DNA from: Castanea sativa
Taxonomy: Eukaryota; Streptophyta; Magnoliopsida; Fagales; Fagaceae
Assembly (NCBI RefSeq): GCF_040712315.1
Contig: NC_134017.1
Location: 59,000,636 to 59,064,635 of the forward strand
Direction of reading: 5' to 3'
DNA length: 64,000 bases
This document shows positions 32,681 through 43,777 of this stretch, piece by piece. Made by a program: the position numbers and the translations under genes. The notes under the pieces were generated by a model that was not told the origin of the DNA, ran no database searches, and saw nothing but the letters and a program-made list of their open reading frames with translations. Every line of letters starts with the position of its first letter. The first letter of the stretch is position 1.

Positions 32681-34615
32681 TGTGAGAGACTGTGCCCTTG
32701 GTCTCTTTTGGAATTGATTTAATTTGGACCAAACCCACATGAATGGGTGGAATCATATTATTACCTCTCTAAATGGAAGTTCGATTGATTACATTTTTCC
32801 CTTTAGATTAAGAGTTTTACAATGGAGTCACCACTTATTTAATTAGTGAAAAAAAATAAGAAAACTATAATTGAAAATTTCTTTATTTTATTGATTTGAG
32901 AATGAATGTACATTAATTATAGGAAATTACATGGCTTTGGTCCTAGATACTACATGGTTTTGTTTCCTAATTACAATCTAGAGATTAAAAATTACATGGA
33001 TAAGCATTTGATTTACTAACCCTTGATCTAAGCTCAAAAACTACGTTACAAGATGGGAAGGTGTTAGACACCTACCTTACCTAGTGAAATTAATCTTCTA
33101 GATTATGGTGGTCAATATTCATATCATATCATCTAATGCATTATCAATCAATTGCATGTTCATTTTAATGTGTGTGCATGTGATAAACTCTAATTTCATT
33201 TGTTAATCATTGCATTTTGATTGAAAAATAAATTCTAAAGAATGTGTGTGAATGGTGATATCCTAAATTTAAGGATTTGATAGAATTATGAAACTAACAT
33301 GTTTTTCATATTTTGGATGTGAATTTAAGATCAAAACTAGTGTCATACATAAACATATAATAAACAACTAAGAACATGTAAAGAACGCATATAAACATAT
33401 TAGAATATCAAGAACATTCAAACATATTCAAAAGAATTTAAACAATCACTAGCATGCCTTAATCTTAAATTCTCATTATAGCAATATAAAAAACAAGTTA
33501 GGGAAAGTAATTATACCTGCATGCAAGATCCACGCGATGGAGGAGGAGATGGTGGTCCTAAAGGTGGAGTAGAAAAGAAGAACTATGAGAGAGAGAGAGA
33601 GTGAGTCTCAATCAATACCTTGAGTTTCAAGAAGATCAAGATATGACAAGACTACTCTACTTCACTAAAAGTCAAGAAGGAAGAAGTGAGTGTGTTTCCA
33701 TGTGTCTTGGAATGGATGAAAGGGAGGTTTATATAGTAGTGCTAGAGAAAATATGAATAGAAGGGAATTTAAAGAGGTTTCACAAAGGATCAAAGAGAAT
33801 TATGAACCTAAACCCTATTTCAATATTTAGAGAAAATGGGTGTATTAAGTTTGAAGGTTGGTGGGAGTGATGAGCAAGCCAAATGTCTAAAACCTCAGTT
33901 TTTCCTATAGCTCTCGTAATAGCTCTCAAAGCTAATTTCGAAAAATCATATCTTTCTCAATTCTAATTGAAATTGTCTCATTCTTATGCTTAAATTGAAG
34001 CCCCATATGTCTAATTTCTAGAAACATTAAACTCACTCACAAGTTCAAAATACTTTGAGAGATATCAATGAAACGGTAAGCAAATCTCATTTGTTGGAAA
34101 ATAGTTTCGGCATAATTAACATTAATGGGCCTAAATTAGTTTCCATTTAACATTAATAGGCTCCAAATTACTTCCATTTTAAAATTAATCAATCCCAAAT
34201 CTATCCCAATTAAAAATATAATTACACAAATTATTCATTGAATAATTAATGTTTGATTATCTAATTAATTAAATTTGTGCAACTTTACCGTGACCTGTAG
34301 TCTTAACCAATCAAATTACGATACGTCATTATAATTATAACCAATTGGAATCAATTGTCCATAATCACATGTAGTTAGATTCAATTTGTGATAGTGTATC
34401 TCGGCCATTAAAACTTAATCTGATGATAACTTTCAATCTGATGATCCAATTAAAGCTTATGACTAGTCAATCTGATCGTTACAATATCAAGATCACTTTG
34501 ATGAAATGAAATTAAAGATCTAGTGGCCACATTTAAAATGCCTATTTCCAAGGTGACATTATTCTTTTACCCTCCACGCGAGGTTAAATCTGGGTTGCAA
34601 AATAAGGTGTCAACA
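32681..34615 (+). mobile_element. Candidate solo LTR or LTR-derived element
   Basis: It starts TGTGAGAGACTGTGCCC and ends AAGGTGTCAACA, 1,935 bp. Flanks are ATTGT (32676-32680) and ACTGT (34616-34620), a one-mismatch 5-bp duplication. It contains GGAGTCACCACTTA at about 32824 and a GA microsatellite at about 33588, and no ORF of note. The ends and TSD suggest an LTR; the family is not identified. Confidence 0.45.
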
Positions 34616-34763
34616 ACTGTTAATCAAATATTGCATTGCCTCTCTTTTTTAGTTTAAAATGATTTTAAAAAAGCACATGTTTACTAATCAAATAGAAAAT
34701 AATATCATATATCATCATATCATATCATATGCTCAACTTTAAATACTTGTCACTCTTTTTTCA

Positions 34764-36230
34764 ATATAAAACCTATTATGATCAATATTATTATTGAATT
34801 TAGATTATCAATATATGTAATATTTTTGTTAAGTTCTAAGACCTTTAGGTTTAAATGTATTAGAATACTAATTTGTAATATTGACAAATCATGATCAAAA
34901 CGTTTTAGTCTTGTTTAGACTGCTCAAAGTATGTGTCTTATATGTAAAGTTCGAATTGAGTTGCTGCAGAATTTACTGTGCAATTCTGCCTGGCTCGATC
35001 GATAGAGAATTAGACTTGACTGATTAAAAGTCATGCAGATTGTTTTTCTGTAGATTTTTCCACCTCAGCCCAAGCCCATTAAGAATTAGAGTTTCTGATC
35101 TACTTCTCCCACTATATAAAGGAAACCCTAAGCACTTTTTAAAGGCTTCTAAGAGAGAGAAGAGAGTGCCTCTTTTTGTATCTAGGGTTTGTACCCAAAA
35201 GCACTCTAGTCTTTTTGTTTATGCTGTATGTGTGAATCTCTTGTGAGATCTACAGGTGTTTACCTTCATATATACTTAGGGTTATCAAAAATCAAGATTA
35301 TGTGAAGAACTTGATGATTATTCAGTTGCTGTCATAAGAGTTTAAAGATACATAAGCGGAAATGCTTGTACTTGCTGGAGAATCCAAGAAACAAGGAGTC
35401 TGTGGTCTTGGAGCTTGCATGTGGTCGTGTCAGTAAGTTTTCTACTGGTGGGTAGCAATAGGATGTTAGTGGTCTAAGTCGCTATTGTACAAACTTCAAT
35501 TCTTTCATAGTGGATTCAGTTTTACCTTGAGGATAGCTATGTTAAATCATTCCCAGGTTTTTTACCGGTTTAGTTTTCCTAGGTCATCATATCATTGTGT
35601 TCTTTATATTTCCACTGCTTTGCATGATATGAGTATTATTGTTTTAACCTAGATCTGCTTAATTTACCTAAGTATTCACTTGGTTAATTAATTAGGTTAA
35701 ACAATCAAGTTTTACAGGAATCTAAATTCTAACAATTTTGTAGTTAGATTTCAATATTAATATAACATAAAAAATTATGTTAATTGTTTAATATAACAAA
35801 AACACGTGCAAGGCACATGTAATAAAAACTAGTCATTTAAATAAATTAAAATAAAAGTAAACATAAACATAAACATAAGCATATATACTTTTGTACTCAT
35901 AATTTTTCTTTTAAACTCTCTCATTTAAAGCACTAACAAACAATATCACCATTGAATAGTGTCTTGTTAACATTAGAAGACAAACATTCTAAATGAAAAT
36001 TCGACTTGTTAAATTTTGTAAACTAATTTATTTTAAAGTTAGTATATTCGATCAAAACTTTTTAAAGTTTTATTTTTATATTGAATTGTATTTTAATCCA
36101 TATGCATTTTATTTTAAGAATAATGAAAGAATCAATGAATTTAAACTTTTCCTATAGGGAAACTAATATGTCTTTGACTCCTTCTATGAGATTTCTTTTG
36201 AAATTTCTTTGACTCAAAAATAAATATAAT
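34764..36230 (+). repeat. Dispersed repeat, copy 1 (split by a solo LTR)
   Basis: Sequence 34764-34826 joined to 35735-36230 aligns with 36655-37190. It includes ATTGAATTTAGATTAT, a hairpin ACACGTGCAAGGCACATGT (35802-35820), then ACTAG (35828-35832), and downstream CACTAACAAACAATATCACC. Removing the solo LTR restores colinearity with copy 2, so the LTR arrived after the repeat was duplicated. Confidence 0.8.
34827..35734 (+). mobile_element. Solo LTR with perfect TSD ATTTT
   Basis: It starts TGTTAAGTTCTAAGACC and ends ATCTAAATTCTAACA, 908 bp, flanked by ATTTT at 34822-34826 and 35735-35739. It has a TATA-like CACTATATAAAGG at about 35111. It is similar in layout to the TGTTAAGG copia LTRs of this window. 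The 68-aa ORF inside is not considered real. Confidence 0.85.
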
Positions 36231-36654
36231 GGTCCTGCAAAAATCATGCAAAGTATCACCTGCTTCAGCAACTCAACTATATATTCGGTGAGTGATCGCT
36301 GGGATTAGAGTGAATCTTAGCGTAATTTACTTTTGTCTACTTGTCAATCTCATTAGACCAACCAAAACTGCAGCAATCGCTGGGACAAAATATTCCGACC
36401 AACACATACAGTTCATTCCAACAATTATATCTTCTGCCAATTGGAGAACGATTATAATCAACATTATTTGGCTAGTGATCCTACTATTGATTATACTCAT
36501 GCTTAGCTTCATCCGACAAGCGTTTAATAATCCATGTTATCATGGGCTATTAACAGTGATTAGAGAACATTACCTCCCTATAGCTACTTTGTTATTGGTC
36601 TAGACAAGCTCGAGCATATTGGGCCTAAAGTTTCTCTCCCACTTGGCCCCAACA

Positions 36655-37190
36655 ATTGATGAAGTTATTATGATCAACATTATTATTGAATTTAGATTAT
36701 GAATATTTGTAATATTTTGTTTAGATTTCAATGTTAAATATAACATTAAAAATTATGTTATTGGTTTAATATAACAAAATACATGTGCAAGGCATGTGTA
36801 ACCAAAACTAGACATCAAAATTAACGTAAACATACACATAAACATATTTACAAACAAGAGAATAATTATGTACTCATAAACTTTATTTTTTAACTCTCCC
36901 GTTTAAAGCACTAACAAACAATATCACCATTGAATGGTGTCTCGTTAACATTAGAAGACGAACATTCTAAATTAAAACTTGATTTGTTAAATTTTTAAAA
37001 CTAATTTATTTTAAAGTTAGAATACTTAAAAAATTTTAAAGTTTTATTTATTTGTTTTACATAGAACTACATTTTAATCCACTATACGTTTTAATAATAA
37101 TGAACGAATCAACGAATTTAAACTTTTCCTATAGGGAAACTAACATGTCTTTGACCACTTCTATGATGAGATTTATTTTTATTATGCCTA
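36655..37190 (+). repeat. Dispersed repeat, copy 2
   Basis: This is the near-complete partner of copy 1, with the hairpin ACATGTGCAAGGCATGTGT at 36781-36799 and CTAG at 36808-36811. Reverse-orientation relatives lie at about 60703-61025 and 61800-62180. The spacer between the two copies (36231-36654) has a 103-codon hydrophobic ORF (36292-36603) with no recognised family. Confidence 0.75.
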
Positions 37191-37365
37191 CTTGACTTAA
37201 AAATAAATATAACGGTTGGGCTAAAAATCATGCATAGTATCATGTTTAACTGCTTAATTTGGTTGACAAGTGAAATTTAAAAATAAAAACATTGGAAAAT
37301 ATGAAATTTATTTTGTCAACACTTCAATATATTATGATATTCAAATATTGGATCCTATCAATATT

Positions 37366-37880
37366 TAAATTCTATTCAAATTAAAAGTTTATCAGTAAAC
37401 ATTTCTAAACATGCTTCTCACACAACCCATGTTTTTGCTTTTGTTTTTCTCTTCAAGTGGCTTGATTTAACAATAATTTAAAACAAATTTAAATTCTATT
37501 CAAACTAAAAGTCTATTATAAAAAATTTCTAATCTTAAATCCCACACACAACCCACGCTTTTGTTTTTGTTTTTTATTTTTTATTTTTTCCCTCAAGTTG
37601 CATGATTTAACTATAATTTTTTTAAAAAAATAATTTCATTCAAACTAAAAGTCAATAATAAAAATTTTCTAAACTTAAATCTCAAACAACCCACTTTTTT
37701 TTTACTCAAGTTGCATCTTATTAAATTCATATTTTATTGGAATATTAAGCTACAAAGCTCTTGACCAAGGGATAAGATTTAACAAAAATTTAATTTAGAT
37801 AAAAATTTATCATTTAAGTTTTAGAAATTTAAATTCTACTCCAACTAACAGTTTATTATCAAAATTTTCAGAATTTATAT
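37366..37880 (+). repeat. Degenerate tandem repeat, unit about 125-140 bp
   Basis: Four partial copies start at about 37366, 37491, 37631 and 37831. The unit starts AAATTCTATTCAAACTAAAA and later contains CCCACACACAACCCACGC and CAAGTTGCATGATTTAAC. Spacing of 125, 140 and 200 bp shows indels. No coding potential. Confidence 0.7.
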
Positions 37881-38114
37881 ATATATTCTGCCATGGCTTT
37901 TCAATACAATCACTCTTAACCAATAATTCATCCCTATAATTAAATCTCACACAATACACCTCATGTTGTTGTATTTTTTTTTTCAAAATGCGACTTATGA
38001 TTATGTTTTAATTTAATAAATTCATCTTATTTATCTTTGCTTCTGAATTAGTGTGCATGATATTATGCCAAAGGAAGTTTACAATAAATAAGTAAAACAA
38101 TGGAAGCCTGACAT

Positions 38115-38616
38115 TGTGGAAGCATAAAGAAAGCACACTTGATGCTCTCTTGATGGAACAGAAACTAAACTGTTAGTTCCTAGTAGTAAACCTTGAATCC
38201 ATAAGGAGTTTCCTTAAACCCACAAGGAGAAGAAAACTAGAATCCATCAGAGAAATAATTTGACAATAGTCCGTGTTTATTGATAATACTCTGATTTGCC
38301 TCTGCGGCTACAAAACATATAAATACTAAGAAAAAAAACGTCTAAAACCCTAATTCGCACTAATTACGCGATTAGGTGACAAAAATACAAAAATTTACCA
38401 AAAATGGCAAAATTGAGTTAAATGCAAAATCATAAACTATTGACCCTAAGGGTTGTTTCAAAACAGACGAGGCCTTATTTTGACTTTTAAACTAAAAGTT
38501 ACTAAGGGAAAACAAATATTATTATAAATAGCAAAAACACTGTTTTCAAGGCCTTCATGAAGGAATTCGCCTTAATTTTGGCGACAATCATGTTAAAATG
38601 AATGTAGATCAGAACT
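38115..38616 (-). other. Noncoding tail of the gypsy fragment, possible LTR
   Basis: On the minus strand it follows the pol stop at 38617. It contains TATTTATATGTTTTGTAGCC (about 38330-38311), resembling an LTR TATA region. I could not fix its ends or find a partner LTR, so it is left as the likely 3' UTR/LTR. Confidence 0.35.
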
Positions 38617-41038
38617 TCATTTCCCTTCAACCTGCCAAATTTCATGCAATTCTGACACTATCACCCCATTGGCCTCTATTGGCACCCCGTTTTGATCTTT
38701 CGTTATGACTTCCTGCGTTAGCTCTTGCTGCTCCAAGAAGGCATATGTTGTTTGTTCTACATTAGTCTCCCCCACTGGAAAAGAACTCAATCCCGAGTTC
38801 CCACTATCTGGTTCATAAGGAGGATGATAATCATACAAGTCAACAACATTGAAGGTAGAAGAAATGCTCATGTTTGGAGGAAGAGCAACCACATAAGCAT
38901 TGTTGTTGATCTTTTTAGTAATCTGAAATGGTCCATACTTCTTGTCCTTCAACTTGTTGTAGGTACCAATAGGAAATCTCTCATTTCTAAGATAGACTAG
39001 CACTAAATCCCCAGCATTGAAGATCTTCTCACGCCGCTTCTTATTAACAACTTCCTTGTACTTGGCATTTATAGCTACAAGTTTTTGCCTCACCTCCTCT
39101 TGCATGGCCCAAATATGGTTAGCCATATTCCCTGCTACTTGACTTACTCCTAGAAGCTCAGGTAAAGGTATTAAGTCCAAAGCATGTTTTGGGGGCATGC
39201 AGTAGACGATGGCGAATGGAAACTTACCAGTGCTTTTGTTGACTGAGCTGTTGTAAGAAAACTCCGCTTGAAACAATGCAAGATCCCACTGCTTGGGCTT
39301 TTCGCCTAAGATACACCGAATCAAATTCCCCAAAGTGCAATTAACCACTTCTGTTTGGCCATCAATTTGAGGATGACTAGTGGTGCTGTAATTTAAGGAA
39401 GTGTCAAAACGCTTCCATAAAGTCCGCCAGAAGTGACTAATGAACTTGGTATCCTAGTCAGAAGTGATGGACTTTGGCACTCTATGCAAATGCATAACTT
39501 CTTTAAAGAACAAATTGGCCACTCGAGTAGCATCTGAAGTCTTCTTGCATGCTCTAAAATGGGACATCTTCGAGTACCTGTCAACCACAACAAAAACTGA
39601 ATCCAAAGCACGCTGGGTTCGAGGAAGACCTAGTATAAATTCCATAGACAAATCCTCCCATAATGCTTGTGGAACTTGCAAAGGCATGTATAAACCAGTA
39701 TTTAGAGATTGACCCTTGACAATTTGGCAGATTGGACATTTCCTCACATGATTGCCAACATCCCTCTTGAGTTATAGTCAATAATACTTTTCTTCTACTA
39801 GTACTATAGTCTTATCTTTGCCCATATGTCCACCCAAACCTCTACCATGCAGCTCCCTAATATTCTACTCCCTCAATGAACTTTTAGGGATGCATAATTG
39901 ATTACTCTGAAAGAGGAAACCATCCTGGATATACATACTATTGACAACAATATGATTTTGTTGACACTTACCCTAAATATCACCAAAATCCTCATCATTC
40001 TCATACAGCTCCTTGAGTTAATCAAACCCTACAACTTCAATATGTAAGGTGGTCAACAACGATGCTCGCTTGCTGAGCACATCAGCCACCTTATTAGTGA
40101 CGTCAGACTTGTGCTTTAATGTGAAATGGAAGCGCTGTATATAAGCTACCCACCTAGCATGCATCTTGTTAATGCAAACTTGGCTGTTGATGTGCTTCAA
40201 TGCCTAATGATCTGTATATAATACAAACTCCCTCTGAATCAGGTAGTGCTCCCAATGCTTAAAAGTCCATACTACAGCAAAGAACTCCAGCTCATAGGCC
40301 GACCATTTACTTCAAGCTTTACAAACCTTCTCACTGAAGAATGCTATTGTTGTTTTGAAATACCTTATCAAAGTAGGGCAATGCCAAAACCGAGGTTGTG
40401 CTTAACTTTTCCTTCATTAAGGCAAAGCTCTGTTCTGCCTCCTTTCTCCCATAAGAACCTCCCCTTCTTCAAACACTTAGTGGTAGGGGCTACTATGCTA
40501 CTGAAATCTCGAACAAACCTTCAATAAAAGGTTGATAGCCCATAGAAGCTTCGCACATCACTCACTGTCTTTAGGGTTGGTCATTCTCTGACTACATGGA
40601 CCTTGTCCTCATTAACATGAATCCCATCCACACTGACCACATACCCTAAGAACATCAACTTATTAGTCAAGAAGCTACACTTCTTCAAGTTGATATACAA
40701 CTCATTGGCATACAACACCACCAATACTTCTTGCACATGATTATAGTGGGCTACTTCTGTCTTATTGTAAATCAGGATATCGTCAACATAAACTACCACA
40801 AACTTTCTAATAAATGGTTTCAATAATTGATTCATAAGCCTCATGAAAGTGGTGGGAGCATTGGACAATCCGAAAGGCATCACCATCTACTCATGCAACC
40901 CCTCATTTGTCTTAAAAGTTGTCTTCCTTTCATCTTCAGGTCGGATTTGAATCTGGTGATACCCATTCTTAAGATCTAGCTAGGTGTAACACTTAGACCC
41001 ACTCAGCATATCAAACATGTCATCTAGTCGGGGAATAG
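38617..41038 (-). pseudogene. Ty3/gypsy RT, RNase H and integrase fragment
   Basis: On the minus strand, reverse transcriptase begins at the LTR junction ([32 protein letters not shown]). It continues with [20 protein letters not shown] at 40886 and an intact [12 protein letters not shown]. RNase H remnants lie at about 40560-40020 (VADVLSKRAS) with frameshifts and stops. Integrase covers about 39750-38617: [27 protein letters not shown]-stop-DTKF (stop at 39454-39456), [14 protein letters not shown]. The C-terminal [14 protein letters not shown]...[18 protein letters not shown] is typical of plant chromovirus-like pol. gag, protease and 5' LTR are missing: the frame is cut at 41038 by a copia LTR and does not reappear on its far side. 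Confidence 0.88.
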
Positions 41039-42032
41039 TGTTAAGGACATATTTTATATAATTGGCTAATCATTTGACAAAACGCATTTTACTTGTATTT
41101 GGGTAGATCTAGGATGCGTTTAATACTTCAAAGAACATGTTGTTCAAGTCTAGTATTAAAGCCATGAAGATTGGACCAAGAAACAAGTGAAGAAAATGTG
41201 CTCACTAAAGCTAGACAGATAGCTAGACAGCTACTCGACAGCTGCTCGACAGATAGCTATCTATCGAGATTTAATGAATAAAGCTCGACAGCTTCTCAAT
41301 CGATCAAGGTATCTATCGAGGTTACAGAAATCAAAATTTTCAAATATGATTTTTGGGCCAAAACTAAGTGTTGGCAAAAACTCTATGTGACGCCTTAGGG
41401 TTTAGACCAAAATAAGGCCGTCGAAACCCTAGGGTTTTGATGGCTTTTGTAACCCTAAACTTTATTTTAGACCAAAACTTTATTCTATCTAAAAGAAGCT
41501 ACTGCATCTTTGCGCCTTAGGGTTTTGTAACTAAGTGCTTCTTGATCTTCATTGTTGATGAAGTGAAGAACTTTGCAGCCAACATTCTTCTTTCTCAAGT
41601 TGGTGAGTGAGTCATGTACTGGGATTCGTGCAAAGGAGTAAGTCACGTACTAGGATTCATGCATCAAAGGGTGGCGTTCATATATTGAAGAGTTAAGAGG
41701 TTCTGATGCGGTAGAAGGTTTCTGCTGTAAGTTCATCTACGGGGATTGTAGAGTCTAGGGACAAAGGTTTTGTACTAGATCTGAAACTTCTCTTTACTAT
41801 AGTGAATTACTTTTCAAGAAGGTTTCCTCCCAAGTTTTTTTATTGTGAAACTGGTTGGTTTCATTGGTTTTCCTAAGTCATCATATCTTATCTTATTTAT
41901 TTTTTTGCTGCATTATTTGTGACATGATATTGATGTTTGTTTGTTTTAACAAGTTTATTCATAATAAACCTAATTAACAACTTGGGTTTAAAACTTGTTA
42001 ATTCTATTAACCGGGGTCTAAATTTCTCAACA
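41039..42032 (+). repeat. 5' LTR of the gag-only copia element
   Basis: From TGTTAAGGACATATTTTATA to AATTTCTCAACA, 994 bp. It carries repeated CTCGACAG / CTATCTATCGAG motifs at about 41210-41320. It is related to the solo LTR at 19388-20322. It differs from the surviving 3' LTR by many substitutions and one block (about 41365-41490) that does not align. Confidence 0.88.
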
Positions 42033-42034
42033 AG

Positions 42035-42046
42035 TGGTATCAAAGC
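42035..42046 (+). other. Primer-binding site of the gag-only copia element
   Basis: TGGTATCAAAGC starts two bases after the LTR end; it is one base off the usual initiator tRNA-Met site TGGTATCAGAGC. Confidence 0.85.
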
Positions 42047-42129
42047 GAGTACACTCTGATTGGATTAATTTCTTAAGTGTGATCTTTAACCCATGTTGTC
42101 ATGGATCATGGATAGTCTCTTTTGATTCC

Positions 42130-43777
42130 TCTTTTATTTGTTGGAACTAATTATGCATACTGGAAAGTTCGTATGAAAGTTCTTTTGCTGGCTCTAGGTG
42201 AATAGGTATGGCAAGCTATTGAAGTTGGCTAGATTAAGCCAAAGAAAGCGCCAGTGGATTGGGATGATACAACAATCACAGGTGCAAATTTCAATAGTAG
42301 GGCATTGAATGCTTTGTTTTGTGAGGTGACTAATGAGGAATTCAAGAAAATATCATCCACAGAAGTTGCTAAGGAAGCTTGAACCATTCTTGAGACCACC
42401 TATGAAGGTACCATGGTTGTAAAGACTGTGGAGCTTCAAAGACTCACTAGTAACTTTGAAGAAATAAGGATGGAGGAGAATGAGACCTTTGATGAGTTTT
42501 ATGCTAAACTCAAAGATATTGTGAATTTTGTCTTCAACCTTGGAGAGTTTATAGTAGAATCCAAAATTGTTAAGAAAATCCTTAAGTCCTTACCTGAAAG
42601 ATTCTATGCTAAGATCATTGCCATTGAAGAAGTAAAGGACATTGATCAAATTCTTTTAACTGAGCTTGTAGGGAACTTTCAAACCTATGAGATGGGATTA
42701 GGCTCAATGGGAAAATGTGGAAAGAGTAAAAACTTGGCTTTTAAGGGTATAGAGGAAAAGATTGAGGACTCTGAAAATGAAGATGAAAGTGAAGATGAAG
42801 ATGTTGATGAGGATGAGGATGAGGATCTAACTTTCACAACTGATGAGATTATCAAGTTTCTTAAATTTAGGAAAAATGATAAGGGCAAACCTCCTAGGAA
42901 GGGTAAGAATGAAAAGCCCTTCATCCAATGCCATGAGTGTAAGGGTTTTGGTCATATGAGGATAGAGAGCCCAAACTACCTTATGAGGGAAAAGGCCAAG
43001 AAGTTAGAAGATAAAGGATTGGTTGCTACTTGGAGTGACACTGAGAATGACTCTTCTGATGAGTATGTGGATGAATGTAGTCACGTTATGGCCTTTGCTA
43101 CTTCAATCGATAAGGTGATTGTGGAGAGTGCTAGTGACAATGAGGATTCTTCTGATGAAGAAGTACATAAGAAGTTGACCCTTTAGGAAGCCTATGATAA
43201 GTTATGCACTGAATTCATAAGATTTGAAAAGACTTCTCATCTTTGTAGAAAAGAGCTTAATGAGGTAAAAACTGAAAAAGTTGATTTGTTAGTCAAATTA
43301 GATGAGACTACAAGGTTAGTTGAGACACTTATTGTGGAGAACACCTCATTAGAAGAGAATGTCAAGAATCTTGAGGTTGAGTTTAGTCAACCTAGAACTT
43401 AAATAGAGAGAATGTCTAGTGCAAAGCTTGAAGAGGTCTTGAGTGCTCAAAAGCCTAATTCTGATAAGACTGGCTTAGGATATGTTGTCTTCTCCGGCCC
43501 CTCCTCTTCCACGGCTTCTGGATCAAGAACTGTCTTTGTGTCACAATCTAACAAAGGTAATAAAGGTATAAAATCCAAAACTGATCTGGATAATTCTAAA
43601 TCTTTTGTTAGACCTCATGTTTGTCATCATTGTGGTGTTTTTGGATACTTCCGTCCTAATTGCTTTAAGTTGTATCCTCAAAAGCAAGTTTCCAAACGGT
43701 CACACGTTTCCTCTCAAGAACCTACACCTTTGTTTAGAGAGTTATTAAAAACCTTGAGCTTTTTAACTCAATTTTAG
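42130..43777 (+). pseudogene. SIRE-like copia gag
   Basis: One frame starts with PLLFVGTNYAYWKVRMKVLL. Stops replace expected codons at about 42203 (LGE-stop-VWQAIEVG), at about 42230, and at 42380 (KEA-stop-TILETTYEG). The UBN2 capsid follows (LQRLTSNFEEIRMEENETFD, LPERFYAKIIAIEE). Then come a very acidic stretch (DEDEDED), a zinc knuckle CHECKGFGHMRIESPNY missing its last Cys, and a coiled-coil-like part with two more stops (43184 and 43400). A second knuckle is CHHCGVFGYFRPNC with His changed to Tyr. The frame ends at TAG 43775-43777, shortly after the second knuckle, before any protease. Confidence 0.88.

Noticed and set aside
36292..36603. 103-codon hydrophobic ORF
   Set aside because: No family resemblance, no promoter, between two copies of a noncoding repeat; chance ORF is more likely.
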